A model generated the notes under the pieces. The model was given only the letters and a program-made list of their open reading frames with translations, made no database searches and was not told where the DNA came from. A stretch of DNA of 64,000 nucleotides from Streptomyces sp. ASQP_92 (lineage in GTDB: Bacteria; Actinomycetota; Actinomycetes; Streptomycetales; Streptomycetaceae): the NCBI RefSeq assembly GCF_025399895.1, contig NZ_JAODUA010000023.1, positions 1 through 64,000 of the forward strand, read 5' to 3'. The stretch's first letter is position 1; each line of letters opens with the position of its first letter. This document shows positions 32,981 to 41,568 of the stretch, one piece after another. The position numbers and the translations under genes were made by a program.

Positions 32981-34009
32981 TCAGCTCGCTGTCTGGGCCT
33001 GGTCGTCGGGCGCGCCGAGGATGTCGGACCGCTTGGCGTGCCAGGCGAGGGAGTCGCGTACTGCGTCTTCGAGGCTGAGCTTCGGGGTCCAGTCGAGGAG
33101 CTGCTGGGCCTTGGCGCTGTCGCTGTAGGCGCCTGAGGGGTCGCCGGGCCGGCGGGGGACTTCGACGGTCTTCAGGCTCGTGCCGGTGACCTTCTCGAAG
33201 ACACCGACGAGTTCGCGGACGGTGGTGCCGTGTCCGCTGCCGAGGATGATGACTGTGCTGTCGGCATCCTCCCTGTCGAGGACATCGTCAAATCGCTTCA
33301 GCGCGGCGACGTGGGCCTGCGCGATGTCCCAGACGTGGACATAGTCGCGGATGCCGGTGCCGTCGCCGGTCGGGAAGTCGGTTCCGGTGATCTTGAACGG
33401 TTCGCCGCTGTGGTGGGCCTCGATGATCCCGCCGAGCGCGTGGGTGGGCCTGAAGATCTGGAGCCCGGTCCGCAACTGGGGGTCGGCGCCGATCGGGTTG
33501 AAGTAGCGCAGGGACAGGACGCGGAGCTGCTTGGCCGCGGCGATGTCGCTGATGATGGTTTCCAGCATGGCCTTCGTTTTGGCGTAGGGGCTGCCGGGGT
33601 CCAAGGGCGACGTCTCATCGACCCTGAGGGTGGTGCCGTCGGCCTGGAAGATCGCCGCCGAGGAGGAGAACAGCAGCCGGGTGCAGCCATTGCGGTGCAG
33701 GTGGTTGAAGAAGCTGATGCCCTTGGCGACGTTCTCCGAGTAGTAGCGCAGCGGATCGGCCATGGACTCGGGGACCACGATCAGCGAGGCGCAGTGGATG
33801 ACCGCCGTGATGTCCGGGTGCTCGTCGAAGATCTGGTCAACGAGCTCGCCGTCGGCGACGTCGCCCTCGTAGAAGGCGCGGCCGGAGGTGAACTCCCGGC
33901 GGCCGGTGACCAGGTTGTCGAGGAGGACCGGGGTGATGCCGGCGTCCTGGCAGGCAGAGGCGATGGTGCTGCCGATGAAGCCGGCCCCGCCGGTGATCAG
34001 AACCTTCAT
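32981..34009 (-). CDS. galE: UDP-glucose 4-epimerase family protein
   Basis: 342 residues of the extended short-chain dehydrogenase family: MKVLITGGAGFIGSTIA (NAD binding), VIHCASLIVV, SSAAIF, catalytic YAKTK (Tyr about 150, Lys +4), SLRYFNPIGAD, and GTGIRDYVHVWDIAQAHV, typical of GalE. It interconverts UDP-glucose and UDP-galactose or a related pair. The start at 34009 is fixed by the MKVL motif. It follows the FGE-like gene on the same strand with 22 bases between. The GT2 gene nearby may use its product. Confidence 0.85.
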   Translation of the reverse strand: MKVLITGGAGFIGSTIASACQDAGITPVLLDNLVTGRREFTSGRAFYEGDVADGELVDQIFDEHPDITAVIHCASLIVVPESMADPLRYYSENVAKGISFFNHLHRNGCTRLLFSSSAAIFQADGTTLRVDETSPLDPGSPYAKTKAMLETIISDIAAAKQLRVLSLRYFNPIGADPQLRTGLQIFRPTHALGGIIEAHHSGEPFKITGTDFPTGDGTGIRDYVHVWDIAQAHVAALKRFDDVLDREDADSTVIILGSGHGTTVRELVGVFEKVTGTSLKTVEVPRRPGDPSGAYSDSAKAQQLLDWTPKLSLEDAVRDSLAWHAKRSDILGAPDDQAQTAS

Positions 34010-34031
34010 GTGCTGCTCTTTCTCTCGGAGT

Positions 34032-34913
34032 TCAGGCTTCCGCTGCACAGCGGAAGCCCAGGGCGAAGGTGGCGTAGGAGTCCTCGGCGGCGAACCGCTC
34101 GCGCGTGCGCGACTGGAACCGGAAATTCATCCAGCCGCCTCCCCGTACCACCCGGTATCCGGCCCGCTGCACCTGGTCGTAGGTGGGCCCGTATGAGCGG
34201 GAGCGGTCGTAGTGCCGGTAGCGGCTGGACGTCCACTCCATGACGTTCCCGGCCATGTCGGCGACTCCCCACACGGAGTCGCTGGACGGCAGGGACCCTA
34301 CGGGCGTGGTGCCGGGCAAGGTGACGGTTTCGTGGTATTTCACCCACCAGGTACGCCAGGCCTCGCCGTTGGTGATGGGACCGTTGCTGGTGCGCTCGGC
34401 AGTATTCGCCGCGGCCGGATCCCAGATGTTTCCCCAGGGCCACGTCCAGCCGTCAGGGCTCGCCGCGTACTCCCATTCAGCCTCGGTGGGCAGGCGCAGC
34501 CCGGCCCACTGGGCATAGGCATGGGCGTCGGCCCAGGCGATGTGCACCACGGGGTGGTCGGGGCGGTCCGCGACCGCACACGGGCCGCCGGGGCCCGTGG
34601 GGCTTCGCCAGTCGGCGCCGCGTACCTCGTCCCAGAACTCGCGCCCGTAAACGAGTCCGAAGCCGCGCTCCTCGACCACGGTGCGGTAGCCAGTGGCCCG
34701 GGTGAACGCGGCGAACTGAGAGTTGGTAACCGGGGTCCGGTCGATACGGAACGCATCCAGATGGACGGGCCGCTGGGGGCTCTCGTCCTCGAACCAATCG
34801 CGCGCAAGGTGCTGGGATTCCGCGATGTCATCGAGGTCGTCGTCGCTGCTGCCCATGAGGAAGGTGCCGCTGTCCACCTTCACCATGTCGTGTGCGTGCG
34901 TGGTGGCGATCAC
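34032..34913 (-). CDS. FGE/SUMF1-fold protein without catalytic Cys pair
   Basis: 293 residues of the formylglycine-generating-enzyme-like fold: VDSGTFLMGSSDDD, PVHLDAFRIDRTPVTNSQFAAF, HPVVHIAWADAHAYAQWAG, LPTEAEWEYAA, GVADMAGNVMEWT and RVVRGGGWMN...GFRCA. Where true FGE has the Cys pair after RGGSW, this protein has MNFRFQ, so sulfatase activation is unlikely. It more resembles PvdO- or EgtB-like members that do oxidation or C-S chemistry in biosynthesis. Start GTG 34913 lies just after the ThiS-like stop, with GGGAGGG. Confidence 0.8.
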   Translation of the reverse strand: MIATTHAHDMVKVDSGTFLMGSSDDDLDDIAESQHLARDWFEDESPQRPVHLDAFRIDRTPVTNSQFAAFTRATGYRTVVEERGFGLVYGREFWDEVRGADWRSPTGPGGPCAVADRPDHPVVHIAWADAHAYAQWAGLRLPTEAEWEYAASPDGWTWPWGNIWDPAAANTAERTSNGPITNGEAWRTWWVKYHETVTLPGTTPVGSLPSSDSVWGVADMAGNVMEWTSSRYRHYDRSRSYGPTYDQVQRAGYRVVRGGGWMNFRFQSRTRERFAAEDSYATFALGFRCAAEA

Positions 34914-34916
34914 CGG

Positions 34917-35189
34917 TCACCCTCCCGCGATGGCGTTGAGGACCAGGACCTGGTCGTCGTCGGCGAGCGGCGTGTCCGTGCCGGCGAGTTCACGGATGTT
35001 GGTGTCGCCGACGTAGATGTTGATCCAGCTCGCGATCCGGCCCTGGCACAAGAGCCGCGGGGTCAGGGTCGGGTGGTCCATGAGGAGCCGGTCCAGCACG
35101 CTTTTAACGGTGTCGGCGCCGTCTATCGACAGCTCCGTCTCTCCGTCGGTCAGCGGCGCGAACGCGGCGGGCAGGGTCAGAGTCGGCAT
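34917..35189 (-). CDS. ThiS/MoaD-like sulfur carrier
   Basis: 90 residues with a beta-grasp pattern and the C-terminal ...LNAIAGG. The terminal Gly-Gly is the site of adenylation and thiocarboxylation in ThiS, MoaD and CysO. The segment GETELSIDGADTVKSVLDRLL is also typical. No dedicated ThiF/MoeB-like activating enzyme is seen nearby, so a host enzyme would serve. It lies immediately before the FGE-like gene, hinting at sulfur incorporation. Confidence 0.8.
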   Translation of the reverse strand: MPTLTLPAAFAPLTDGETELSIDGADTVKSVLDRLLMDHPTLTPRLLCQGRIASWINIYVGDTNIRELAGTDTPLADDDQVLVLNAIAGG

Positions 35190-35245
35190 GACCACTCCTG
35201 AGGTTGGGTGGACAGGGATGGGTGTCGTACGCGGGGAGTTCGGCG

Positions 35246-36064
35246 TCAGGGCGTACGCCGTGGGCGGGCGTGCTGGGGCGATGACCAGAACGGAGGGCGG
35301 GTGAAGGGGACGGGTCCGGGGGCGCCCAGGAGGAGCGCGCACACGGGCACGGGCCCGGCACCGGTGTGCGGTCCGTGGGTGTAGGCGGGGCAGGTGCCGC
35401 TCCACGAGCTGATGGTCGCCAGGGACCGCGGCCACAGCCGTATGCCGGCTTCGAGGTAGCAGCGGACCAGCGGGGTCGTGGCGTAGGGAGGCGGGGAGGG
35501 GATGAGGTGGGTAACAGAGATGAAGCTGCCGGGAGCCAGACGGCGGCGTAGCTCTGTGAGCAGGTGGGCGGCCTCCTCGTCCGGCAGCCAGGGAAGTACG
35601 TCATGCAGAAGCACAGCGACGGGGCGCCGAAGGTTGAGGACTTGGAGCTCGGGGTGCTCGAACAGCGCGCCGGTGTCGGTGATGTCGGCGAGGATGGAGG
35701 TCGCGCCGTGTTGGTCGGTCAGGTCGATACAGCGGCGAATGTGCGTGTGGGGATCGTGATCGACATAGACCGTACGTGCGCCTCTCGGCCCCTGGTTGAA
35801 GGCCGCGGCGATCTGGTGGATCTGCCGGCCGCGGGGTGAGGGCAGCCCGCTCCCCAGGTCAAGGACTTGGTCCAGGCCTCTCGCAGCGAGGTGGGCCACC
35901 ATCCGCTCCCCGTAGTGATGCATGCCCTGCACGGCTGAAGGCCACCACGGAGCTGCCTTCGTCGCGTGGCAGGCCACGGCGTGATCGAGGGGGAAGGCGT
36001 CCTGGCCGCCCAGAAGGTGGGAGTGGATACGGGCCGCCGACACGGGCGGCAGGGAGAGGGTCAT
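35246..36064 (-). CDS. DUF574 SAM-dependent methyltransferase
   Basis: 272 residues of the DUF574 (Methyltransf_19) family common in Streptomyces: AARIHSHLLGGQDAFPLDH near the start, VLDLGSGLP (motif I), VYVDHDPHT, ILADITD, and VAVLLHDVLPWLPD. Substrates of this family are unknown. It overlaps the upstream gene by four bases. It is the second of two such genes in a repeated unknown-plus-methyltransferase arrangement. Confidence 0.8.
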   Translation of the reverse strand: MTLSLPPVSAARIHSHLLGGQDAFPLDHAVACHATKAAPWWPSAVQGMHHYGERMVAHLAARGLDQVLDLGSGLPSPRGRQIHQIAAAFNQGPRGARTVYVDHDPHTHIRRCIDLTDQHGATSILADITDTGALFEHPELQVLNLRRPVAVLLHDVLPWLPDEEAAHLLTELRRRLAPGSFISVTHLIPSPPPYATTPLVRCYLEAGIRLWPRSLATISSWSGTCPAYTHGPHTGAGPVPVCALLLGAPGPVPFTRPPFWSSPQHARPRRTP

Positions 36065-36843
36065 GGCGTCCTCGCGGCGGGGCTGTCACCGGGGGCCGCT
36101 TCGAGGGCGGCGGTCAGGCGGTTTGCGGCCTCACCGCTGAGCCATCCCCAGGCGACATCGTGGGGGCCCTTGCACGGCCAGTCCAGAGGCCTACAGCAGC
36201 GGGAAAGCTGTGCGCTGGTGTCCACCCCGATCTGGGCGAGTTCGTGAGTGAGGCCGGCGAGCATCTGCGTGATGCTGTCGTCCTGCGTCAGGTCGAACGT
36301 GGTCCCCACGGGGCCGTGCACCGCGGTGTAGAGGGCGTGCGTGCTCCGCACGCTGAGCGGGCGCGGCCGTAGCCCTCCATGCTCGATGTCGAAGTGCCAG
36401 ACGATGCCCAGTCGCACGAGCTCCTGGCGCAGGCGGTAGCGGTTAGCGTGCGGGGCTGGGAGGCGTTCCACGAGCAGAGCCGCCAGGCGGAGCGCGGCCT
36501 CGGGCTCAGCCAGCACGATGACCACTCCGGGGAAATGGCTGGTGTACTGCATGGGGGACACCGTGCTGTCGATACCGGCGGCCTTCAGGACAGCCCGCAT
36601 CCGTGCGGCCCCGGCCCGCGAGGTGTCCTTCTCCGCGCCCGGCAGCAGCACACACCCCCCGTTCGTGATCTTCAGGTCGACTTTGAAGACCGGATCATTG
36701 CTGAAAGTGCCGTAGTTAATGAGGGGGCGGTGGTCAGTGGCGTCGAAGGCGTCCTGGAGCGTTTCCTTGACCTTCGCGCGGACCGTCTGGACGTCGCTCG
36801 GTAAGTACTCGCCGAGATCGCGGAGCTTGAAGCGGCGCATCAC
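36061..36843 (-). CDS. Unknown protein, paralogue of the 37676 product
   Basis: 260 residues. The C-terminal half shares a pattern with the 37676 protein: SLSVRSTHALYTAV, then a spacer, ITQMLAGLTHELAQIGVD and a final SGEAANRLTAAL. No known catalytic motif. Overlaps of four bases with methyltransferase genes on both sides show a coupled cluster. The protein may partner the methyltransferases. Confidence 0.65.
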   Translation of the reverse strand: MMRRFKLRDLGEYLPSDVQTVRAKVKETLQDAFDATDHRPLINYGTFSNDPVFKVDLKITNGGCVLLPGAEKDTSRAGAARMRAVLKAAGIDSTVSPMQYTSHFPGVVIVLAEPEAALRLAALLVERLPAPHANRYRLRQELVRLGIVWHFDIEHGGLRPRPLSVRSTHALYTAVHGPVGTTFDLTQDDSITQMLAGLTHELAQIGVDTSAQLSRCCRPLDWPCKGPHDVAWGWLSGEAANRLTAALEAAPGDSPAARTP

Positions 36844-37679
36844 GCCTCACCGCCCTGCACGGGTTTGACGGCTACACCGGCGAACGCCGCCGAGCGAGCC
36901 GGCGGAACGCTCCGGTGGGGCCCATCCTCGGGCCAGCGACCGACAGCCGTCAGGCCGGGCCCCTGCTGGACGAAGTCCCCGAACAGGTCAGCGATCTCCC
37001 GCTCGGAGCGCAGACGGCAGGCGAGGCCGTGTTGGGTGTAGATCGCCGCAGCAGCCGCCATCGCGTCGGGCTCCCAGTGACCGGTGAGGTGAGTGAGGGA
37101 CAGGGTGCTGCCCGGGGGCATCCACGCCCGGAGTACCGCCAGTGCCTTGCGCACCGCGTCGTCGTCCGGACACCACGGCAGGACGTCGTGCAGGAGCACG
37201 GTGACCGGCTGCGCCCTGTTGAACGCGGACCGCACCAGCCTGTCGGCCAGGAGCTGGTCCATGGCCATGATGTCGGCGTGCACGGCGACCGCTCCGGGGC
37301 CGTCCTCCAACGTGGCCCGTGCATGCGCCCACACGCGAGGGTCGTGGTCCACGTAGATGACCGGGGCCGCGGCGCCGATGGTGTGCCGGGTGAGGTCGTA
37401 GACGTTGTCCCGGCCGGGGTATCCGCAGCCCAGGTCGAGGAACTGACGCACCCCCAGGTCGAGGGAGTACTGGACGGACCGCAGCAGGAAATCGCGGTTG
37501 ATCCGCGCCGCGGTGATGACCGCTGGCGCCGCGCGGGCCGCGGCTTCGGCAGCCGCGCGGTCCGGCTTCCAGGTGTCGCAACGACCTTGAAGATGCTCGT
37601 AGACACCGGCCGATGACGCCACGGTGTACAGAGAGTCTGGGATCCGTTGCCCGGCGCTGTAGCCGGTGCCGCTGGTCAC
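36840..37679 (-). CDS. DUF574 SAM-dependent methyltransferase
   Basis: 279 residues with the same family features as the 35246 protein: GVYEHLQGRCDTWKPDR, FLDLGCGYPGRDNVYD (motif I), VIYVDHDPRV, and TVLLHDVLPWCPDDDAV. The two copies differ clearly, so the duplication is old or they were acquired separately. Start ATG 37679 overlaps the stop of the upstream gene. Confidence 0.8.
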   Translation of the reverse strand: MTSGTGYSAGQRIPDSLYTVASSAGVYEHLQGRCDTWKPDRAAAEAAARAAPAVITAARINRDFLLRSVQYSLDLGVRQFLDLGCGYPGRDNVYDLTRHTIGAAAPVIYVDHDPRVWAHARATLEDGPGAVAVHADIMAMDQLLADRLVRSAFNRAQPVTVLLHDVLPWCPDDDAVRKALAVLRAWMPPGSTLSLTHLTGHWEPDAMAAAAAIYTQHGLACRLRSEREIADLFGDFVQQGPGLTAVGRWPEDGPHRSVPPARSAAFAGVAVKPVQGGEA

Positions 37680-38416
37680 GATGCCTTCTCGCCGTGCAGA
37701 CTCACGGCCAGTGAAACCCGTATGCGGTCGGTGTGCTGGCTGAGAGCGTCGGCGAGCCGGTTTGCCGCCTGCATGTCGAGGCCGGAGAAATGGACGTCGT
37801 ACGGCGCAGTCCTCACGAGCGCGCAGTCCACTGCGATGTCGGCGAGCGCCTGTGTGAACGCGTCCAGCATTTCCTCGACCGCCTCATCGTCCTCCGGGTC
37901 GAACTCGGGAATCGCGAGTTGCGGAACCAGGGCGCGGTAGAGGGTGTGGACGGCCAGGGGGGACAGGTCGCTGGGCCAGAGGGTCGGGGCCGTGACGGTC
38001 ACCGACCGGATGGTGGAGTACCAGGAGACACCAACGGCGTCGGCCGCCCTGCGCAGTCGGTAGCGGGCCGTATCGGGCGCGGTGAGCCTCGCGACGATCA
38101 GGGCCGTAAAGAGTCGTACGTCGTTCACCGTGGCGAAGGTGATGGCCTGGCGCGGATAGGAGTAGGGGCAGTGCTCGACCTTGGCCCTCACGTTGTGACG
38201 GTGCAGAAACTGCCTGGTCTTAGCCAGTTGCTGGTCCGGCGTCATCCGGTCAGGGCGCGGTAGGTCGATCCGGATAGTGAGGGCTGAGTGCTGCGCAGAC
38301 GCGCCCCTGGCGATGTCGGAAGGCGAAAGGTCGTTGGCCCACAGGGCCGTGGCGAGGTCGCAGCAGGCAGCCCGGAGATCTTCCGCGCCAAAGACAGGTA
38401 GAGAGGACGTCGGCAT
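37676..38416 (-). CDS. Unknown protein, paralogue of the 36061 product
   Basis: 246 residues from ATG 38416, supported by GGAAAG; an in-frame ATG at 38500 would add 28. The segments LSPLAVHTLYRALVPQL, VEEMLDAFTQALADIAVD and LDMQAANRLADAL align with the 36061 protein. No recognised domain. It is the first gene of the - strand run that ends in galE. Confidence 0.6.
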   Translation of the reverse strand: MPTSSLPVFGAEDLRAACCDLATALWANDLSPSDIARGASAQHSALTIRIDLPRPDRMTPDQQLAKTRQFLHRHNVRAKVEHCPYSYPRQAITFATVNDVRLFTALIVARLTAPDTARYRLRRAADAVGVSWYSTIRSVTVTAPTLWPSDLSPLAVHTLYRALVPQLAIPEFDPEDDEAVEEMLDAFTQALADIAVDCALVRTAPYDVHFSGLDMQAANRLADALSQHTDRIRVSLAVSLHGEKAS

Positions 38417-38952
38417 GAGTGAGTGGCTTTCCGATGAGTCACGACGGCGATAGACGAGGTCCGCGAACCGGTCCAGCTCGGTGGCGGCAAGCTGGCTCAT
38501 GACCGGTGTGCGGCCGGCGCGCAGGCAGGACCAGAAGCCTCGGTCGGAGTTGTCCAGCGTCGTGGCGGAAGTCGGCCACCGACAGCCGGACGGACGGGCC
38601 CTGGTCACAGCGCGGACTGGAAGGCAGAGGCCGACGGCACCGAGGCCCAGGCCACGGTGACGCGGTCGAGGATGTTCGGCGTGCCCCCGGCGCGCTGCCT
38701 GGAGGCACGCTCGGCCAAAGACAACTTCCTTCGCGCCGAAGGGAGTTCGCGGCGGTGGGCGACTGCGGAAACGAGGGTGTTCAAGGCGTGGTCCATTCAC
38801 GGGCGAGGTGGGGAGCGCTCGGTGCGGCGCGACGCCGGCAGGAGTGACCTGGGTGGTCCGGCGTCGCGCTGCACCGGGGCCTCATCCGCTGTCCAGCCGG
38901 GCGCCTCGTCACGGGCATCGGGCCCCGGCAGCCGGTCCAGGACAGCGGAGGC
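38417..38952. other. 536-base gap without a confident gene
   Basis: Upstream of the - strand run. Both strands have open frames, including a 63-codon - strand frame (38605-38796), but none has a clear ribosome binding site or family. It probably contains the promoter for the 38416 gene. I see nothing else. Confidence 0.4.
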
Positions 38953-39540
38953 TTACAGGTGGTGCTGGAGCAGGACGGCTGTGATCGACCCGTCCTCGGC
39001 GACGTTGTAGCGGCTCACGTGCTTCCAGCCCTCGCCGAGCATGCCGATCTGCTGCTCGGTCAGGCCGCGGTGCTTCACGGTGGGGTCCAGCCGCTCGTGC
39101 ACAGGGGTGACGATGTGAACGACCCCGTCCTTCGTGAGCCAGCGAACCGCGTCGGCCAGGAAGCGCTGCCGGTCGAGGAAGGCCGCCGTCAGGCGGCAGG
39201 TGACGATGTCGACGCTGCGCGGGGCGAGGTAGGGAGGGATCGCGTCACTGTTGACATCCCATTCAGCGAATCGAAGGTTGTCATGCCCGCTGCTCAGGCT
39301 GGTCGCCTCGGCCACGGCCACATCCGAGAAGTCATAGCCGGTGACCGACAGGCCCAACGAGGCCAAGGCCCGCGACCAGTCGCCCGTGCCGCAGGCGATA
39401 TCGACGGCCACCATGCCCGGCTCGGCCTTCACGAAGTACTGGAACAACTCGGTCTCCAGAGGCGTCACGCTCCGGTCCGTCCGGCCCTCCTTGTAGGCGC
39501 GGTTCCAGTACTCGGCCGTCGCGAAATCGTTGATGATCAT
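38953..39540 (-). CDS. Class I SAM-dependent methyltransferase
   Basis: 195 residues: AVDIACGTGDWSRAL (motif I, about 45), VTGYDFSDVAV, FAEWDVNSD and DIVTCRLTAAFLDR. ATG 39540 follows GAAGGGG. The substrate is not evident. The enzyme stands alone on its transcript, with a 0.5-kb gap downstream. It is unrelated in sequence to the DUF574 enzymes. Confidence 0.75.
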   Translation of the reverse strand: MIINDFATAEYWNRAYKEGRTDRSVTPLETELFQYFVKAEPGMVAVDIACGTGDWSRALASLGLSVTGYDFSDVAVAEATSLSSGHDNLRFAEWDVNSDAIPPYLAPRSVDIVTCRLTAAFLDRQRFLADAVRWLTKDGVVHIVTPVHERLDPTVKHRGLTEQQIGMLGEGWKHVSRYNVAEDGSITAVLLQHHL

Positions 39541-39670
39541 GGCGCCCCTTCGGGGTCGTCGGACAAAGAAGTGAGGTGAGGCCGGCCTTCGCAGGGTCCC
39601 CACTCGGCGAAGGCCGGAGCCGACCGCGCCTGCGTCTGCCGAAGCCCGGCAGCGGAAAGGCGGTACGACC

Positions 39671-39701
39671 GCCCCTGCCCCGGTATGCCAGGGGCAGGGG
39701 C
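39671..39701 (-). terminator. Hairpin terminator
   Basis: A perfect 11-bp stem (39671-39681/39691-39701, nine-base loop) lies downstream of the small membrane protein gene and upstream of the methyltransferase. It is a likely terminator for the - strand genes 41264-39787. Confidence 0.5.
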
Positions 39702-39786
39702 CCGTTGGTCAGCCATCTCCCCGGCACGCTGCGGAACGGGGGGATCCGGCTACGCCGGGGAGATGGCGGCTATGGGGAAGGCGGCC

Positions 39787-40005
39787 TCAGCGAGGGCGCC
39801 CGGACCAGATCAAGGTGGAGGCGACGAGGCCGAGACACAGCAGCGGGAAGGCGGCACAGGACTTGAGGTAGTGCTGCCAGAAGGGGAGCGGGAGGCGTCG
39901 CGGGGCAGCAGGTGCGGTATTGCGGCGGTGCGCGTTCCGCACCGCGACGAACAGCCACACCCCGTAGCCCGGCAGCACGCCGTAGGCCCAGAGCGAGTAG
40001 AGCAA
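39787..40005 (-). CDS. Small membrane protein
   Basis: 72 residues with hydrophobic segments at about 3-22 and 48-66 separated by an Arg-rich loop, so a probable two-span membrane protein. It follows the 40045 gene by 40 bases on the same strand. No family recognised. Confidence 0.5.
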   Translation of the reverse strand: MLYSLWAYGVLPGYGVWLFVAVRNAHRRNTAPAAPRRLPLPFWQHYLKSCAAFPLLCLGLVASTLIWSGRPR

Positions 40006-40044
40006 AAGGAGTCCGAGAAGCTGGGGGGAGTACGACCGTGCACG

Positions 40045-40722
40045 TCATCGCGCGTCGCCTCCCGCGGGTAAGCGGCCGGCGAGGCAGACCAGGCGTATGC
40101 CGCAGCTCCCCAGCCACGCCTCGATCATCTCGCGGCCCCAGCCGGGATCGTGGAGCTGCGCGGGCGGGACCAGGACGTCGGCAGAGTCCACGATCAGCAT
40201 GCCGATCTGCCGGTCCTGCACGAGGCGCTGGACCCGCAGCCAGCCCGGTCGTTCCGACAGCGGCCAGTCGTGCAGGTGCCGGTCACCGTGGGCGAACCGC
40301 AGCTCACCCGCGCGCTCCGCGGCCGCGTCCGCAAGGCGCCGGTACAGGGGCTCCAGGTCGACACGCTCGGCCGTGCACGTATACGCGGCGGCCGGCACCC
40401 GGTGCCGCAGCAGTTCCTCCACGCACCGGGCCAGCGCGGCTGCGTACTTCACCCGGGGAGCGTCAGGATGGACGGGCAGGATCTGCCGCATCTGCTGCGC
40501 CCGCCACAGGGCACGGGCGAGAGCGGGCGACGGATCGGACACATGAGCCAGGGTCCGTACGGCCTCGAACAGGCGCCGCCGATCGGCGCGCACCCTCTCC
40601 GCACGTTCCGCCGGCCACTCCTCGGCCGTCAGCATCTCCTTGAGCCGCTCCAGGAGAGCGGTGTCCGCGCGAGCGAACTCACGGTTCAGCGCCGCCCGGT
40701 ACTCGACGGTCGGTGTCGCCAT
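40045..40722 (-). CDS. Hypothetical protein in HATPase operon
   Basis: 225 residues, helical in the N-terminal 130, then an alpha/beta part with MLIVDSADVLVPPAQLHD. ATG 40722 shares a base with the stop of the upstream ATPase gene (TGATG), so it is translationally coupled. It may be a partner or target of that ATPase. Not recognised. Confidence 0.6.
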   Translation of the reverse strand: MATPTVEYRAALNREFARADTALLERLKEMLTAEEWPAERAERVRADRRRLFEAVRTLAHVSDPSPALARALWRAQQMRQILPVHPDAPRVKYAAALARCVEELLRHRVPAAAYTCTAERVDLEPLYRRLADAAAERAGELRFAHGDRHLHDWPLSERPGWLRVQRLVQDRQIGMLIVDSADVLVPPAQLHDPGWGREMIEAWLGSCGIRLVCLAGRLPAGGDAR

Positions 40723-41264
40723 CAGCGCGCTCCCATCTGGGCGGGCGCGCTGAAAGCGGCCCACATCCACTTACCGGCTGCGTCGCTACGAGGGCTGGCC
40801 CCCCAGGCGTCGGCGAAGGCACCGACCAGAAGAAGCCCTCGGCCGTTCTCGGCCTCCAGGCCGGCGTCCACGACGTGCACCAGTTCCGGCGAGCTGTCGG
40901 CCACCTCGACCAGAAGGCCCGCCTCAGCGAGGGTCAGCCGGAACCCGATGGCGGGGCCGCCGCCGTGCAGCACGGCATTGCTGACCAGTTCGGTGAGCAC
41001 GATGTCGACACGGCCCGCCAGGTCCTCAAGTTTCCAGTGCCTGAGCAAGCCCCTCGTCTGGTGGCGAAAATACTTGGGCCACCTCTTGTCCTCGTTGGCG
41101 AGCGCCAGCCGAGGCCACGAAGTGCGAGCGACCCACGTCTCGTGCGCCGACCGGACCTGCTCCCGTGCGGGCTCCAGGGCCTCCCATGGCGCCCCAAAGG
41201 CACGTTGAACGGTCGCTACGCCCGGGGCAGCAGCACCTTCCCTGCTCTGCGCGGCTAGGAACAT
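40722..41264 (-). CDS. Anti-sigma-like HATPase_c protein
   Basis: 180 residues with a GHKL ATP-binding domain: IVLTELVSNAVLHGG (N box) and VDAGLEAENGRGLLLVGAFADAWG (G1/G2 boxes). The N-terminal region is short and helical. Streptomyces has many such single-domain RsbW-like proteins, which can act as anti-sigma factors or regulators. The start ATG 41264 has GGAGG eight bases upstream. It is divergent from the 41569 gene. Confidence 0.75.
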   Translation of the reverse strand: MFLAAQSREGAAAPGVATVQRAFGAPWEALEPAREQVRSAHETWVARTSWPRLALANEDKRWPKYFRHQTRGLLRHWKLEDLAGRVDIVLTELVSNAVLHGGGPAIGFRLTLAEAGLLVEVADSSPELVHVVDAGLEAENGRGLLLVGAFADAWGASPRSDAAGKWMWAAFSAPAQMGAR

Positions 41265-41568
41265 TGCCGGGCCTCCGTGAGTAAGTGCGCCGTGGCAGCT
41301 CGGTCTGATGCTGCGCGCGCCGGTTTCCATCACGACGTATCCGGACCGACACGCTCAGCAAGGTCGCTAAGAGCGTGGCAACCCGTCCCCGGCAGAGCTA
41401 GACCCATACCGCCCTCGGCCTTTGCCCAAAAAAGCAGGTGAAACCTCGGAATCGCCTCGGAGTGACCTCGGAATCGCTAAGTAGCCTGATTCATGGGCAA
41501 GTTGAGGGCGTAGCGGACCTACCGTCGATGCATGCGGCGCACCGGGCGTCCTGGGCGAAGGGGGCACC
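41265..41568. promoter_or_regulatory. Divergent region with 13-base direct repeat
   Basis: The 304 bases between the ATPase and the TPR protein hold ACCTCGGAATCGC twice (41443-41455 and 41465-41477), 22 bases apart, with a related CTCGGAGTG between. Two-turn spacing upstream of the 41569 gene suggests an operator. No gene is visible. Confidence 0.5.

Noticed and set aside
34032..34913. A sulfatase-activating formylglycine enzyme
   Set aside because: The catalytic Cys residues expected after RGGSW are replaced and no sulfatase gene is present.
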